A DNA stretch of 64,000 bases from Borrelia hermsii DAH. GTDB lineage: Bacteria > Spirochaetota > Spirochaetia > Borreliales > Borreliaceae. This document shows positions 18,646 through 27,635 of the stretch, in pieces. A program made the translations under genes and the position numbers. Position 1 is the stretch's first letter. The number at the start of each line of letters is the position of its first letter. The notes under the pieces were generated by a model that worked only from the letters and a program-made list of their open reading frames with translations, searched no databases and was not told the origin of the DNA. Location: contig NZ_CP073136.1 of NCBI RefSeq assembly GCF_023035675.1, positions 62,001 to 126,000 of the forward strand. Reading direction: 5' to 3'.

Positions 18646-18729
18646 ATGGGTAAAAATTTACTTAATTACATAAAACTCAAATTAAATCAATACAAAGTTA
18701 TTGTTGATTTAATCAAGCAAACCTCTTAA
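18646..18729 (+). CDS. Possible 27-codon leader ORF upstream of sufU
   Basis: ATG at 18646 opens 27 codons ending in TAA at 18727-18729, nine bases before the sufU ATG. The peptide is basic with a hydrophobic middle (IKLKLNQYKVIVDLIK). TATAAT at 18620-18625 would start transcription about 14 bases before it. There is no ribosome-binding site for it nor for sufU, so re-initiation from this ORF could explain sufU translation. It could equally be chance in AT-rich DNA. Confidence 0.25.
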   Translation: MGKNLLNYIKLKLNQYKVIVDLIKQTS

Positions 18730-18738
18730 AATTGAAGC

Positions 18739-19143
18739 ATGTTTTCAGAAGAAACAAAAAAGGAACTAATAAGACTTAGTAAAATAAGAAAGTATTATTT
18801 TCAAACAGACAAAAATCAAAATTCAGTATATCACCAATCTAAGTGCGGTGACCAAATAATCTTTCAAATCAATGAAAACAACGAAAAAATTAAATTAAAA
18901 TACAACGCATATGGATGCGTAATTCTTCTCTCAAGTGCTTATATCTTAACCAAGCTATGTGATAATAAACCTAGAAACACAATACTAGAAATCATAACAA
19001 AAACAATCAATAGAAATTTTGAAAACTTAGAAGAAATTGATAAAAGTCTTAAAAATTTTGAAAACTTTTTATATACAAATAGAAAAGATTGTTTCATGCT
19101 ACCATACAAAGCTCTAAAAGAGATCTTAAATACAACTAAATAA
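18739..19143 (+). CDS. sufU: SufU/NifU-like sulfur-transfer or scaffold protein
   Basis: 134 residues. The three SufU cysteines and the Asp are present: KCGDQ (about residue 35), YGCVIL (about 58) and RKDCFMLPYKAL (about 114), which match the zinc-binding C-G-D ... C ... C pattern of SufU. SufU accepts persulfide sulfur from SufS. It is near minimal length and shows little else of the family, so it is strongly diverged. The start ATG lacks a recognisable Shine-Dalgarno sequence. It probably works with SufS just upstream. Confidence 0.82.
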   Translation: MFSEETKKELIRLSKIRKYYFQTDKNQNSVYHQSKCGDQIIFQINENNEKIKLKYNAYGCVILLSSAYILTKLCDNKPRNTILEIITKTINRNFENLEEIDKSLKNFENFLYTNRKDCFMLPYKALKEILNTTK

Positions 19144-19164
19144 CTCTTAATTTAGGAGCATTAT

Positions 19165-20694
19165 ATGAAAATATACTCTCACTCATCAATAGGATATGAA
19201 GGGGAATTAATTGAAGTTGAAGTAGATATTAGAAAAGGAATACCAGGAATTGATATTGTTGGACTAGCTGGAAGTGAAATCAAAGAATCAAGAGAAAGGG
19301 TAAAATCGGCTATTAAAAATTCAGAATTTACTTTTCCAAAAGACAGGATATTAATAAATCTTGCACCAGCTGGCATCAAAAAGATTGGAACAGCAATTGA
19401 TCTCTCAATCGCAATAAGTATTATTACTACAAAAGATAACCAAAACAATAACTTAGAAATTTTGATATTAGGAGAATTACAATTAGACGGACAAATAAGA
19501 GCAATTAAAGGAATATTACCTGCTATTTCACTTGCAAAGGAAAGGGGCATTAAATGCATAATCATACCTTTTGACAACTTAGCAGAAGCTCTTCTAATAG
19601 AAAATCTAAACATTTGGGGAGTTAAAACTTTAAAAGAAGCTCTAGAAATAATAGGACATCTTAATCATAATATATTTCCATCAAAACCCACAATTAACTT
19701 TAAAATAGAAGAGAATGAAGAAAAATTTGAATATGATTTCAAAAATATCAAAGGACAACATAGAATCAAAAGAGCACTTGAAATCGCAGTTGCTGGAGGT
19801 CATAACATTATGATATTTGGTCCTCCTGGAAGTGGAAAAACTCTCAGCATTAAATGCGTACGGTCAATCTTACCCCCACTTACAGATAAAGAAATCATTG
19901 AAACAAACAGAATTTGGTCAGTCGCAGGTAAATTAATAGATACAAAAATAATAAGCCAAAGACCATTTAGACAACCTCATCAAACTGCAAGCAAAGAAGG
20001 AATCATTGGTGGTGGCTCTAATGCACTCCCTGGAGAAGTATCACTTGCCCATAATGGTATTTTATTCTTAGATGAAGCTTTAGAATTTCAAAAATCAATA
20101 TTACAATCACTTCGAGAACCAATAGAAGATAAGATGATCTCAATAGTAAGAGCAAGTTCAAAATCATTCAAATATCCTGCAAATTTTCAGCTAATGCTTG
20201 CTACAAATCCCTGTCCCTGTGGCAACCTTGGAAAAAACGACACAGAATGTTTTTGTTCGCAACAAGAAGTTTCAAACTACTGGAAAAAACTCGGAGCAGC
20301 AATGCTTGATAGAATTGATATTAGGGTACCAGTTAAACCAGTAGACAATGCAAAATTATTTCAAGAAGATAATGAAAGCTCAAGCGAAATAAGAAAGAGA
20401 ATAATAAAGGCAAGGAATATACAGAGTAAAAGATATGGAAATTTTGAAAATATTCACAAGAATTCTGATCTTAAACCAGAACATATTGCAACATTTTGTG
20501 AATTAGACAAAATACTACAAGATGAAATGATTTATATATTAAATAAACTTAACATATCATCAAGAGCAACTCATTCAATCTTAAAGCTATCAAGAACAAT
20601 TGCGGATTTAAAAGAAGACGACCATATTTCAAGAGAAGCATTACTAGAAGCGATTGAACATAGAAAACATGGAGGAAAATTACTAGAAGAATAA
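19165..20694 (+). CDS. comM: ComM-type Mg-chelatase-like AAA+ ATPase
   Basis: 509 residues, full length for the YifB/ComM family: an N-terminal S5-fold/Lon-like domain (residues about 20-165, GxDIVGLAGSEIKESRERV), a AAA+ core with Walker A FGPPGSGKT (about residue 215), Walker B ILFLDEALEF, a cysteine pair region NPCPCGN, and a C-terminal domain with SSRATHSILKLSRTIADL. ComM homologues are hexameric helicases promoting branch migration during natural transformation; many non-competent bacteria keep the gene, so its role here is uncertain. AGGAG precedes the ATG. It lies 21 bases after sufU and converges on ldh. Confidence 0.9.
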   Translation: MKIYSHSSIGYEGELIEVEVDIRKGIPGIDIVGLAGSEIKESRERVKSAIKNSEFTFPKDRILINLAPAGIKKIGTAIDLSIAISIITTKDNQNNNLEILILGELQLDGQIRAIKGILPAISLAKERGIKCIIIPFDNLAEALLIENLNIWGVKTLKEALEIIGHLNHNIFPSKPTINFKIEENEEKFEYDFKNIKGQHRIKRALEIAVAGGHNIMIFGPPGSGKTLSIKCVRSILPPLTDKEIIETNRIWSVAGKLIDTKIISQRPFRQPHQTASKEGIIGGGSNALPGEVSLAHNGILFLDEALEFQKSILQSLREPIEDKMISIVRASSKSFKYPANFQLMLATNPCPCGNLGKNDTECFCSQQEVSNYWKKLGAAMLDRIDIRVPVKPVDNAKLFQEDNESSSEIRKRIIKARNIQSKRYGNFENIHKNSDLKPEHIATFCELDKILQDEMIYILNKLNISSRATHSILKLSRTIADLKEDDHISREALLEAIEHRKHGGKLLEE

Positions 20695-20712
20695 AAAAGC
20701 CCCAATTGGGGC
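20693..20712 (-). terminator. Rho-independent terminator of ldh
   Basis: The palindrome gccccaattggggc (20699-20712) gives a 5-bp G+C-rich stem on an AT-only loop; on the - strand it is followed by TTTTTT (20698-20693). It begins 5 bases after the ldh stop codon. On the + strand no T-run follows, so it serves ldh rather than comM, although its T-run coincides with the comM stop. Confidence 0.75.
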
Positions 20713-20716
20713 AAAA

Positions 20717-21670
<954 letters not shown>

Positions 21671-21719
21671 CTATCTCCATACAAAATTATTTCATTGGTA
21701 TTAAATAATATTACAACAG

Positions 21720-21728
21720 TTTATAACA
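21720..21728 (-). promoter_or_regulatory. Candidate extended -10 promoter for ldh
   Basis: On the - strand TGTTATAAA (21728 to 21720) fits an extended -10; transcription would start near 21713, 46 bases before the ATG. A second AT-rich candidate closer to the gene (around 21705) cannot be excluded. Confidence 0.4.
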
Positions 21729-21764
21729 CTTTAAAATAATTCAATAATATTTTATAAGAATAAA

Positions 21765-21801
21765 ATATTTGATAACTTATCTATTAAGATATATCAAATA
21801 T
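21765..21801 (-). terminator. 10-bp inverted repeat between lepA and ldh
   Basis: atatttgata (21765-21774) and its exact reverse complement (21792-21801) flank a 17-base loop. Reading the - strand it comes 55 bases after the lepA stop and is followed by T-rich sequence (TTTTATTC), which fits a weak terminator of lepA. It also lies 40 bases upstream of the ldh promoter, so an operator is possible. The rest of the 189-base gap shows nothing else. Confidence 0.35.
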
Positions 21802-21856
21802 CAATATAAAATAACAATAATTGACATTATTGCATTAGAAACCTACTTAAAGATGA

Positions 21857-23656
21857 TTAATTATCATCTGATTTAAGAACAGCAAGAAATGCACTTTGCG
21901 GTATTTCAATATTCCCTATCATCTTAAGTCGCTTCTTCCCTTCCTTTTGCTTCTCTAAAAGCTTCCTTTTACGAGTAATATCGCCTCCATAACATTTAGC
22001 AGTAACATCCTTTCTAACAGGTGAAATTGTCTCACGCGCAATAATGTTTGAACCAATAGAACCTTGAATTGCTATTTTAAATTGTTGTCTTGCAATCTCA
22101 TCCTTTAATTTTTTACAAATATTTAAAGCCTTTGATCTTGCACCATCTCTAAAAACTAACTGAGACAACGCATCAACTCTATCCCCATTAACTAAAATAT
22201 CCAGCTTAACTAAAGCTGTTTCCTCATATCCTAATAATGCATAATCAAAAGAAGCGTATCCACGGCTTACAGATTTAATCTTATCGTAAAAATCAAAAAG
22301 TATCTCAGCAAGTGGCATCTTATAAATAACTTCAACACGCTTTGTGTCAAGATAAATCAAATTTTCTTGAACGCCTCTTTTAAGTAAACAAACACTCATA
22401 ACATTCCCCAAAAATTCAGCGGGAACAATAATATTAGCTCTAATATAAGGTTCAAGAGCAACTTCAATGTTTTCATTTCCAGGAAATTGTTCAGGACTTT
22501 CAATGAAATAAGGATTTCCCTTTTTAGGAATAATTTTATAACGCACTGATGGTGATGTTAATATCACATTAAGATCGAATTCACGTTCAATTCTCTCTTG
22601 AATTACCTCTAAATGTAAAAGTCCCAAAAATCCACATTTAAATCCATGTCCAAGAGCAGCCGAGGCGTCTTTTTCAAAAGTAAGAGATGCATCATTCAGT
22701 TTAAGTCTATCCATTGCCTTTAAAAGATCATCATACTGATTAGCATCAACTGGATAAACAGAAGAAAACACTACGGGTTTAACTTCCTTAAATCCTTCAA
22801 GAGGCACACTTGCTGGATCATCAACAAGAGTTACAGTGTCTCCAATCTTAACATCTGATATATTTTTTATTCCCGCAATAAAATAACCAACATCACCCGC
22901 TTCTAAAATATCTTTTTTTTCAAGAATTATTTTAAAAATCCCAATCTCTTCTACTAAATATTCCCTATCTGCATGAATCAATTTAATCTTATCGCCAGTT
23001 TTGATTTGTCCTTCAAAAACTCTAAAATGAACAATAACACCACGATAAGAATCATAATGCGAATCAAAAATTAAAGCCTTTAATGGACCCTTAACACTCC
23101 CCTTGGGAGATGGAACATATTTACAAATAGCCTCAAGTAACTCATCAATTCCTATTCCATTTTTAGCAGATATGGGAACAGCAATATTTGAATCTAATCC
23201 TAAATCATGCTCTATTTGCTCTTTTACAAAATCAATATTCGCACTTGGTAGATCTATTTTATTAATAACAGGAATAATTTCAAGATTATGTTCAAATGCC
23301 ATATAAAAGTTTGAAACAGTTTGAGCCTCTATTCCTTGGCTTGCATCAACAAGTAAAAGTGCCCCCTCGCAAGATGAGATTGCCCTTGAAACCTCATAAG
23401 AAAAATCAACATGCCCCGGGGTATCTACAAAATTAAGTTCATAAATATTGCCATCACTACACTTATAATCAATAGTAACCGCTTGACTCTTAATTGTAAT
23501 TCCCCTCTCTCTTTCAATATCCATACTATCAAGAATTTGACTTTTAAATTCACGATCTGATATTATCTTAGCTTTTTGTATAAATCTATCTGCTAGAGTT
23601 GATTTACCATGATCAATATGTGCAATAATACAAAAATTTTTTTTATAAGAACTAAT
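21857..23656 (-). CDS. lepA: Elongation factor 4 (LepA), ATT start codon
   Basis: 599 residues when started at ATT 23656-23654. LepA is a ribosome-associated GTPase close to EF-G. Motifs: AHIDHGKST (residues 12-20), switch II DTPGHVDF, NKID, SAK, and the LepA-specific C-terminal part with AKCYGGDITRKRKLLEKQKEGKKR. Between an in-frame TAA at 23677-23675 and residue 2 there is no ATG, GTG or TTG; the codon in the right place is ATT, 7 bases after GGGGAGG. The first ATG in frame (23524) would delete the P-loop. It is 48 bases downstream of the TPR gene on the same strand. Confidence 0.93.
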   Translation of the reverse strand: MSSYKKNFCIIAHIDHGKSTLADRFIQKAKIISDREFKSQILDSMDIERERGITIKSQAVTIDYKCSDGNIYELNFVDTPGHVDFSYEVSRAISSCEGALLLVDASQGIEAQTVSNFYMAFEHNLEIIPVINKIDLPSANIDFVKEQIEHDLGLDSNIAVPISAKNGIGIDELLEAICKYVPSPKGSVKGPLKALIFDSHYDSYRGVIVHFRVFEGQIKTGDKIKLIHADREYLVEEIGIFKIILEKKDILEAGDVGYFIAGIKNISDVKIGDTVTLVDDPASVPLEGFKEVKPVVFSSVYPVDANQYDDLLKAMDRLKLNDASLTFEKDASAALGHGFKCGFLGLLHLEVIQERIEREFDLNVILTSPSVRYKIIPKKGNPYFIESPEQFPGNENIEVALEPYIRANIIVPAEFLGNVMSVCLLKRGVQENLIYLDTKRVEVIYKMPLAEILFDFYDKIKSVSRGYASFDYALLGYEETALVKLDILVNGDRVDALSQLVFRDGARSKALNICKKLKDEIARQQFKIAIQGSIGSNIIARETISPVRKDVTAKCYGGDITRKRKLLEKQKEGKKRLKMIGNIEIPQSAFLAVLKSDDN

Positions 23657-23704
23657 TTTTAAACCTCCCCTAAATTAAAATAAAATAATTCAGAAAACAT
23701 TATA

Positions 23705-24709
23705 CTAATGTACACTTTTACCAATCAAAAAATTTTTGATCTGGATCTTTGATTTTAAAACATAAGGCGAAAATTTAGGAGCAAGATCAACTATCAACTT
23801 CCAAGTATCCACAGCTCTCAACTTATGTTTACCATTATCATAGATATAAGTAGCATAAGCAATGTTATATACTATTTCCCAAAAATCTGTAGACTCAAAA
23901 CTAGTTTTAATATCAGTATATTCATTTATTTTTCGAGCAAAAGCCCTTAAATTTTTAAACTCATAAAGAGGTTCATAATAACTAACATAGTCATACATCC
24001 TAGTCAAAATACCAACTGCAGCTACAAGTCCATGAGCAATTGCAAGCTCATAAGCACCAATCTTAAAATATACTTTTGCTAATAACTGATGAGCATCGAT
24101 AACGTTATAATTATTAAACCTATAAAGATTAAAAGTAAAATCTAGACCTGAAGTTCCTCTTACCTGCTTTAAATAAGAATGTAAATAAAACGACATATTA
24201 AATTTATTACCTTTAGTATCTTCATATTTTTGAACGACATAGTGATAATTATAATAATCATCACTATTTGAGAACTTACTTAAAATCTCATTTAAGTAAT
24301 CAATCATATCAACATGATGATCTTCAAGCTCAGCAATCTTTGCCAAAGAAAAAAGTATATTTTTCTCAAAAAATTTATCCAACAAATAATCTTTATTTTC
24401 TAAAGCCTTCTGAAGATGTAATTTCTCAAGTACAACATTACCAATCATGCTATAAGCAACGGATAAATAATAATTAGCCTCTGGATATATTCCTTTTCTA
24501 AGCAAAGCTTCCTGCAAATAATTCATTGCAATAGTAAGATTAGATTTAACAAATCCTTCCTTAGAATAAATAAGCTGTCGTCCCTTTTCAAGTAAAATCC
24601 AATATGGAAATTCCTCCACAACTGATGAATTTAAATTCAAGATAAACCCGAAAATAAAAAGGAGCAAAAAAGGTCTTAACATATCTATAAATATATTAAA
24701 TTTTCTCAC
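23705..24709 (-). CDS. Exported TPR-like protein of unknown function
   Basis: 334 residues from GTG at 24709. Residues 10-30 (MLRPFLLLFIFGFILNLNSS) are a signal peptide or anchor; ATG at 24682 (residue 10) is an alternative start. The rest is helical with TPR-like spacing (YPEANYYLSVAYSMIGNVVLEKLHLQKAL; HQLLAKVYFKIGAYELAIAHG), so a periplasmic scaffold is likely. The GTG lies inside a 12-bp stem-loop, and neither start has a strong ribosome-binding site. It follows the V-ATPase genes on the same strand and may be read through from them. Confidence 0.7.
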   Translation of the reverse strand: MRKFNIFIDMLRPFLLLFIFGFILNLNSSVVEEFPYWILLEKGRQLIYSKEGFVKSNLTIAMNYLQEALLRKGIYPEANYYLSVAYSMIGNVVLEKLHLQKALENKDYLLDKFFEKNILFSLAKIAELEDHHVDMIDYLNEILSKFSNSDDYYNYHYVVQKYEDTKGNKFNMSFYLHSYLKQVRGTSGLDFTFNLYRFNNYNVIDAHQLLAKVYFKIGAYELAIAHGLVAAVGILTRMYDYVSYYEPLYEFKNLRAFARKINEYTDIKTSFESTDFWEIVYNIAYATYIYDNGKHKLRAVDTWKLIVDLAPKFSPYVLKSKIQIKNFLIGKSVH

Positions 24710-24728
24710 AAATTGCGAGAAAATTTAA
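24696..24728 (-). repeat. 12-bp perfect stem-loop between atpK and the TPR gene
   Basis: ttaaattttctc at 24696-24707 and its exact reverse complement at 24717-24728, loop of 9 bases. It lies just past the atpK stop (24747) and includes the GTG start of the TPR gene. It could attenuate transcription out of the ATPase operon or mask translation of the next gene; there is no solid T-run, so a strong intrinsic terminator is not supported. Confidence 0.6.
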
Positions 24729-24746
24729 TACCCGAATCCTTCAAAC

Positions 24747-25181
24747 TTAAACAAATTTAAATATCATCAAGAATACCATCACAAAAAGGGCAACAGATTC
24801 TATGAGACCTAAAACCAAAAGATTTGTTGCAAATCCCTTCCCAGTCTCAGCAAAAGCATCACAAGCCCCTGCAGCAGTTCTACCTTGTGCAAAAGCAGAA
24901 ATAGAAATTGCAAGACCACCACCAAATCCAGCTCCAAACAACAACCAAGGATCTGTCTGCGTCATTATCCCTGCCAAAGTATTCATTAATATATAACCAT
25001 ATATTATTTGTGTCAGGGGTGCTGAAACAAAAACAATTAATAAGAAAGGAGCTGGCTTACCTTGCATATAACATCTCTTCCATGCCCCAATAGCAGCACT
25101 CCCAGCAGCTCCCATGCCCAAAGCTGAACCTATTGCAGCTATTGTTAAAGCCGAATTAACTCCTATTAAACCTATATCCAT
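24747..25181 (-). CDS. atpK: V-type ATPase subunit K (membrane rotor, proteolipid)
   Basis: 144 residues, four hydrophobic helices as two hairpins (residues about 8-32, 46-70, 80-105, 120-144), rich in Gly and Ala. The second hairpin has the ion-binding Glu in CDAFAETGKGFA; the first hairpin lacks an equivalent, as is usual for V-type K subunits with a duplicated hairpin and a single carboxylate. It forms the rotating membrane ring that carries H+ or Na+. Last gene of the ATPase operon, 14 bases after atpI, with a strong AAGGAGAG ribosome-binding site. Confidence 0.93.
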   Translation of the reverse strand: MDIGLIGVNSALTIAAIGSALGMGAAGSAAIGAWKRCYMQGKPAPFLLIVFVSAPLTQIIYGYILMNTLAGIMTQTDPWLLFGAGFGGGLAISISAFAQGRTAAGACDAFAETGKGFATNLLVLGLIESVALFVMVFLMIFKFV

Positions 25182-25195
25182 AATTCTCTCCTTAT

Positions 25196-27025
25196 CTAAT
25201 CTTTAATTTTTCTAAAAGGCCTATAAGAATATCCATTCCATTCTTGACCCAAATGGTTTGAAAATTCAAGCATATTAAGTCTTACTCCATGAACAACAAC
25301 AGATAATAAAGATAACGTTATATTTAGAATATGTCCAAACAGTATCACAATAATGCCACTTATTATAAGACCAATATTAGATGATTTTAATAGAGACGCT
25401 GACATACTATTAAAACTATCAGAAATTGCAAGTCCTGCAAGTCCAACAGCAAAAAGTCTAATATAAGATATTATGTCTGCAAATCCTGAAACAGTAGCTA
25501 AAAACTGTTCTATTATTCCACCAAAACTCTTTAATACGCATATAAAGAAATTCGAACCATCCTGCTTCTCAAAAATAAAGACAAGCATAACCCCAACATA
25601 TATCATATTAAGAACAATGCTGTGCATAGGGAATCTATCCCTACCAAGTATTAAATTGAGAGCAAGATAATAAAGCCCAGGGATCACAATAAGCCAACCA
25701 ATTTGAGCAATTGAATGTATGTATGGTTTTTCCTTCACTTTTTGAATAAAATTCCACATGTGAGCTAATGATATTTGCAAAACACCTATTGTGAAACATA
25801 TAAACATAATATTTTGCATACCACTCCTTCCCGTTAGATACTCAAGCTTCAAAGATTTTAAAATAGGAAATAAGTCAAGAAAAAAAGTACTACTCCCAAA
25901 CCAAGTACCAGTCATCGAACCATATATTATTGCTGACGTACTTAGATAAAATATTAAAGCATGAATAGATGTTAAAGGTTTACCTTTTATAATATTGCTT
26001 AAACTAAAAAGAATACCTATTAGTAAAAATATTACTCCATAAGCCGCATCACCGATTATCATTCCAAAAAACACAAAGAAAAATAACATAAAAATACAAC
26101 TAACATCTCTCTCTTTATACCCAGGAATTGTATCTAAAACATTAAAAATAGGCTTGGCAAGCTTAGCAATTCCCCTTCTCTTTATATAAGTGGGAACAAC
26201 ATCATCAGCATCTGGCTCTGCAAATTGTACCACAAACTCACCATTAAGAGTCGCATTTTTAATATCTTCCTGCTTATCTTCCGGAACAAATCCTGTAATA
26301 TATACAAAGTTATCACGCTCCACATCCATGTCAGTCATAACTTGCTCAAATTCAACAATTTGATCATATTCTTTTATTTTATCTCTTAAAACATCTCCAT
26401 ATTTATTTAAAATCGATAATTGAGTTAATTTTTGATTCAAAATTTCACCAATAACTTTTAACTTATTCTCGATAAAATCAAGATCAAACTCAAACTCATA
26501 TTCCTCAGCTGTATCTACTATCTGCTTAGAATCATTAATAGCCACAAAATAAGCCGTGCCTTTATAATTATTAATAAGAGTAACTTTAGTTTCAGAGGAT
26601 GCCAACAATTTTTTATATTCACCAATCCCAGACTTAAAAAATTGCACATAAATATTACTTTCTCTCAATTTATTGATTAACTCAAGAGGGAAATATCCCC
26701 AACAAGATATAATATCTCTCTTATGAAGCAATGACTGCTGCATATCCTTTAAATCTTTAATCTCAGAACCTAAACTAACTATACTCCTTGCAACATCTAA
26801 AAAATTTTCATTTGAAGAGCTTAAGATTTTTACTTCAGAGTCATCTCCAAGCAAAGATAAAGCTTGCCTTAAAATTCCTCTCTCCTCAACGACTCTTTCT
26901 AAAGATTCTGAGACTTTATTGCAAAAATTAATATGAACAACTCCCAATTCTCTTAAAATCTCGAGTGATTCTCTTTTATATTTCAATAAAGTTAAAATCA
27001 AAACTTTGTTCATTTTTACAATCAT
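25196..27025 (-). CDS. atpI: V-type ATPase subunit I (membrane stator)
   Basis: 609 residues from ATG 27025 (AAGGG about 8 bases upstream; a TTG three bases earlier is possible). The N-terminal half is soluble and partly coiled coil (residues about 1-300), the C-terminal half has seven or eight helices from about 315 to 590. The essential Arg of the ion half-channel is probably in DIISYIRLFAVGLAG (about residue 525), the segment conserved in all a/I subunits. It holds the stator stalks and passes ions to the K ring. Sits 11 bases after atpD. Confidence 0.92.
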   Translation of the reverse strand: MIVKMNKVLILTLLKYKRESLEILRELGVVHINFCNKVSESLERVVEERGILRQALSLLGDDSEVKILSSSNENFLDVARSIVSLGSEIKDLKDMQQSLLHKRDIISCWGYFPLELINKLRESNIYVQFFKSGIGEYKKLLASSETKVTLINNYKGTAYFVAINDSKQIVDTAEEYEFEFDLDFIENKLKVIGEILNQKLTQLSILNKYGDVLRDKIKEYDQIVEFEQVMTDMDVERDNFVYITGFVPEDKQEDIKNATLNGEFVVQFAEPDADDVVPTYIKRRGIAKLAKPIFNVLDTIPGYKERDVSCIFMLFFFVFFGMIIGDAAYGVIFLLIGILFSLSNIIKGKPLTSIHALIFYLSTSAIIYGSMTGTWFGSSTFFLDLFPILKSLKLEYLTGRSGMQNIMFICFTIGVLQISLAHMWNFIQKVKEKPYIHSIAQIGWLIVIPGLYYLALNLILGRDRFPMHSIVLNMIYVGVMLVFIFEKQDGSNFFICVLKSFGGIIEQFLATVSGFADIISYIRLFAVGLAGLAISDSFNSMSASLLKSSNIGLIISGIIVILFGHILNITLSLLSVVVHGVRLNMLEFSNHLGQEWNGYSYRPFRKIKD

Positions 27026-27036
27026 CAACGTATCCC

Positions 27037-27633
27037 TTATCTACCTTTAATCAAGCTAGCTTTAGCCATTTTACCTCTTACAACAGCTGCCGTTTGCTGA
27101 TCACCAAGATAAACATTAATCTTTTTTATATTAATTTTAGCAGCAGGTATCATAACTTTTTCAAATAAATTTACCCTTTGAGAAGTAGTATTAAGTTCTG
27201 TCTCCAATAACCTAGTTTGCTCATTTAAAACTTCAATCTCCGCTTTTACCTGAATTACACGCTTAATAGCCTCTATTCCCTTATCTACCCAGTAAGGAGT
27301 TAACAAAAGGTCATGTTTAATATCTTCATATTCAACAGAATCAAATACAGGAATAGTAATACCTGCAATATTTGCAAAGCTCCTTACTACTCTTCTAATT
27401 TGAATCCAATCTTGAAAAGCAAATCTTTCGCCAAATAGAGAAATCCAAGCCTTAATATCCCTCTTAAGCTTGTCTTGCTCAAGTTTCCGAATTTTTTTAA
27501 GAGCATCAATTTTTCTAATCTCTAAATGAAGTTGCTGTTTCTTAAGCTGCAGCGTAGGCAAATACCTACTAAACATTTTAAGACTATCTTTTTGTTTTTT
27601 AAGCTCATTCTTTGTTAACTTAACTTTAGGCAT
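27037..27633 (-). CDS. atpD: V-type ATPase subunit D (central stalk)
   Basis: 198 residues from ATG 27633, two bases past the atpB stop and 6 bases after AAAGGA; the longer reading from TTG at 27657 would overlap atpB and has no better signal. The sequence is a long antiparallel coiled coil (VKLTKNELKKQKDSL at the start; INIKKINVYLGDQQTAAVVRGKMAKASL near the end), the standard subunit D signature. It forms the rotor shaft turned by the A3B3 head. Confidence 0.92.
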   Translation of the reverse strand: MPKVKLTKNELKKQKDSLKMFSRYLPTLQLKKQQLHLEIRKIDALKKIRKLEQDKLKRDIKAWISLFGERFAFQDWIQIRRVVRSFANIAGITIPVFDSVEYEDIKHDLLLTPYWVDKGIEAIKRVIQVKAEIEVLNEQTRLLETELNTTSQRVNLFEKVMIPAAKINIKKINVYLGDQQTAAVVRGKMAKASLIKGR

Positions 27634-27635
27634 TT

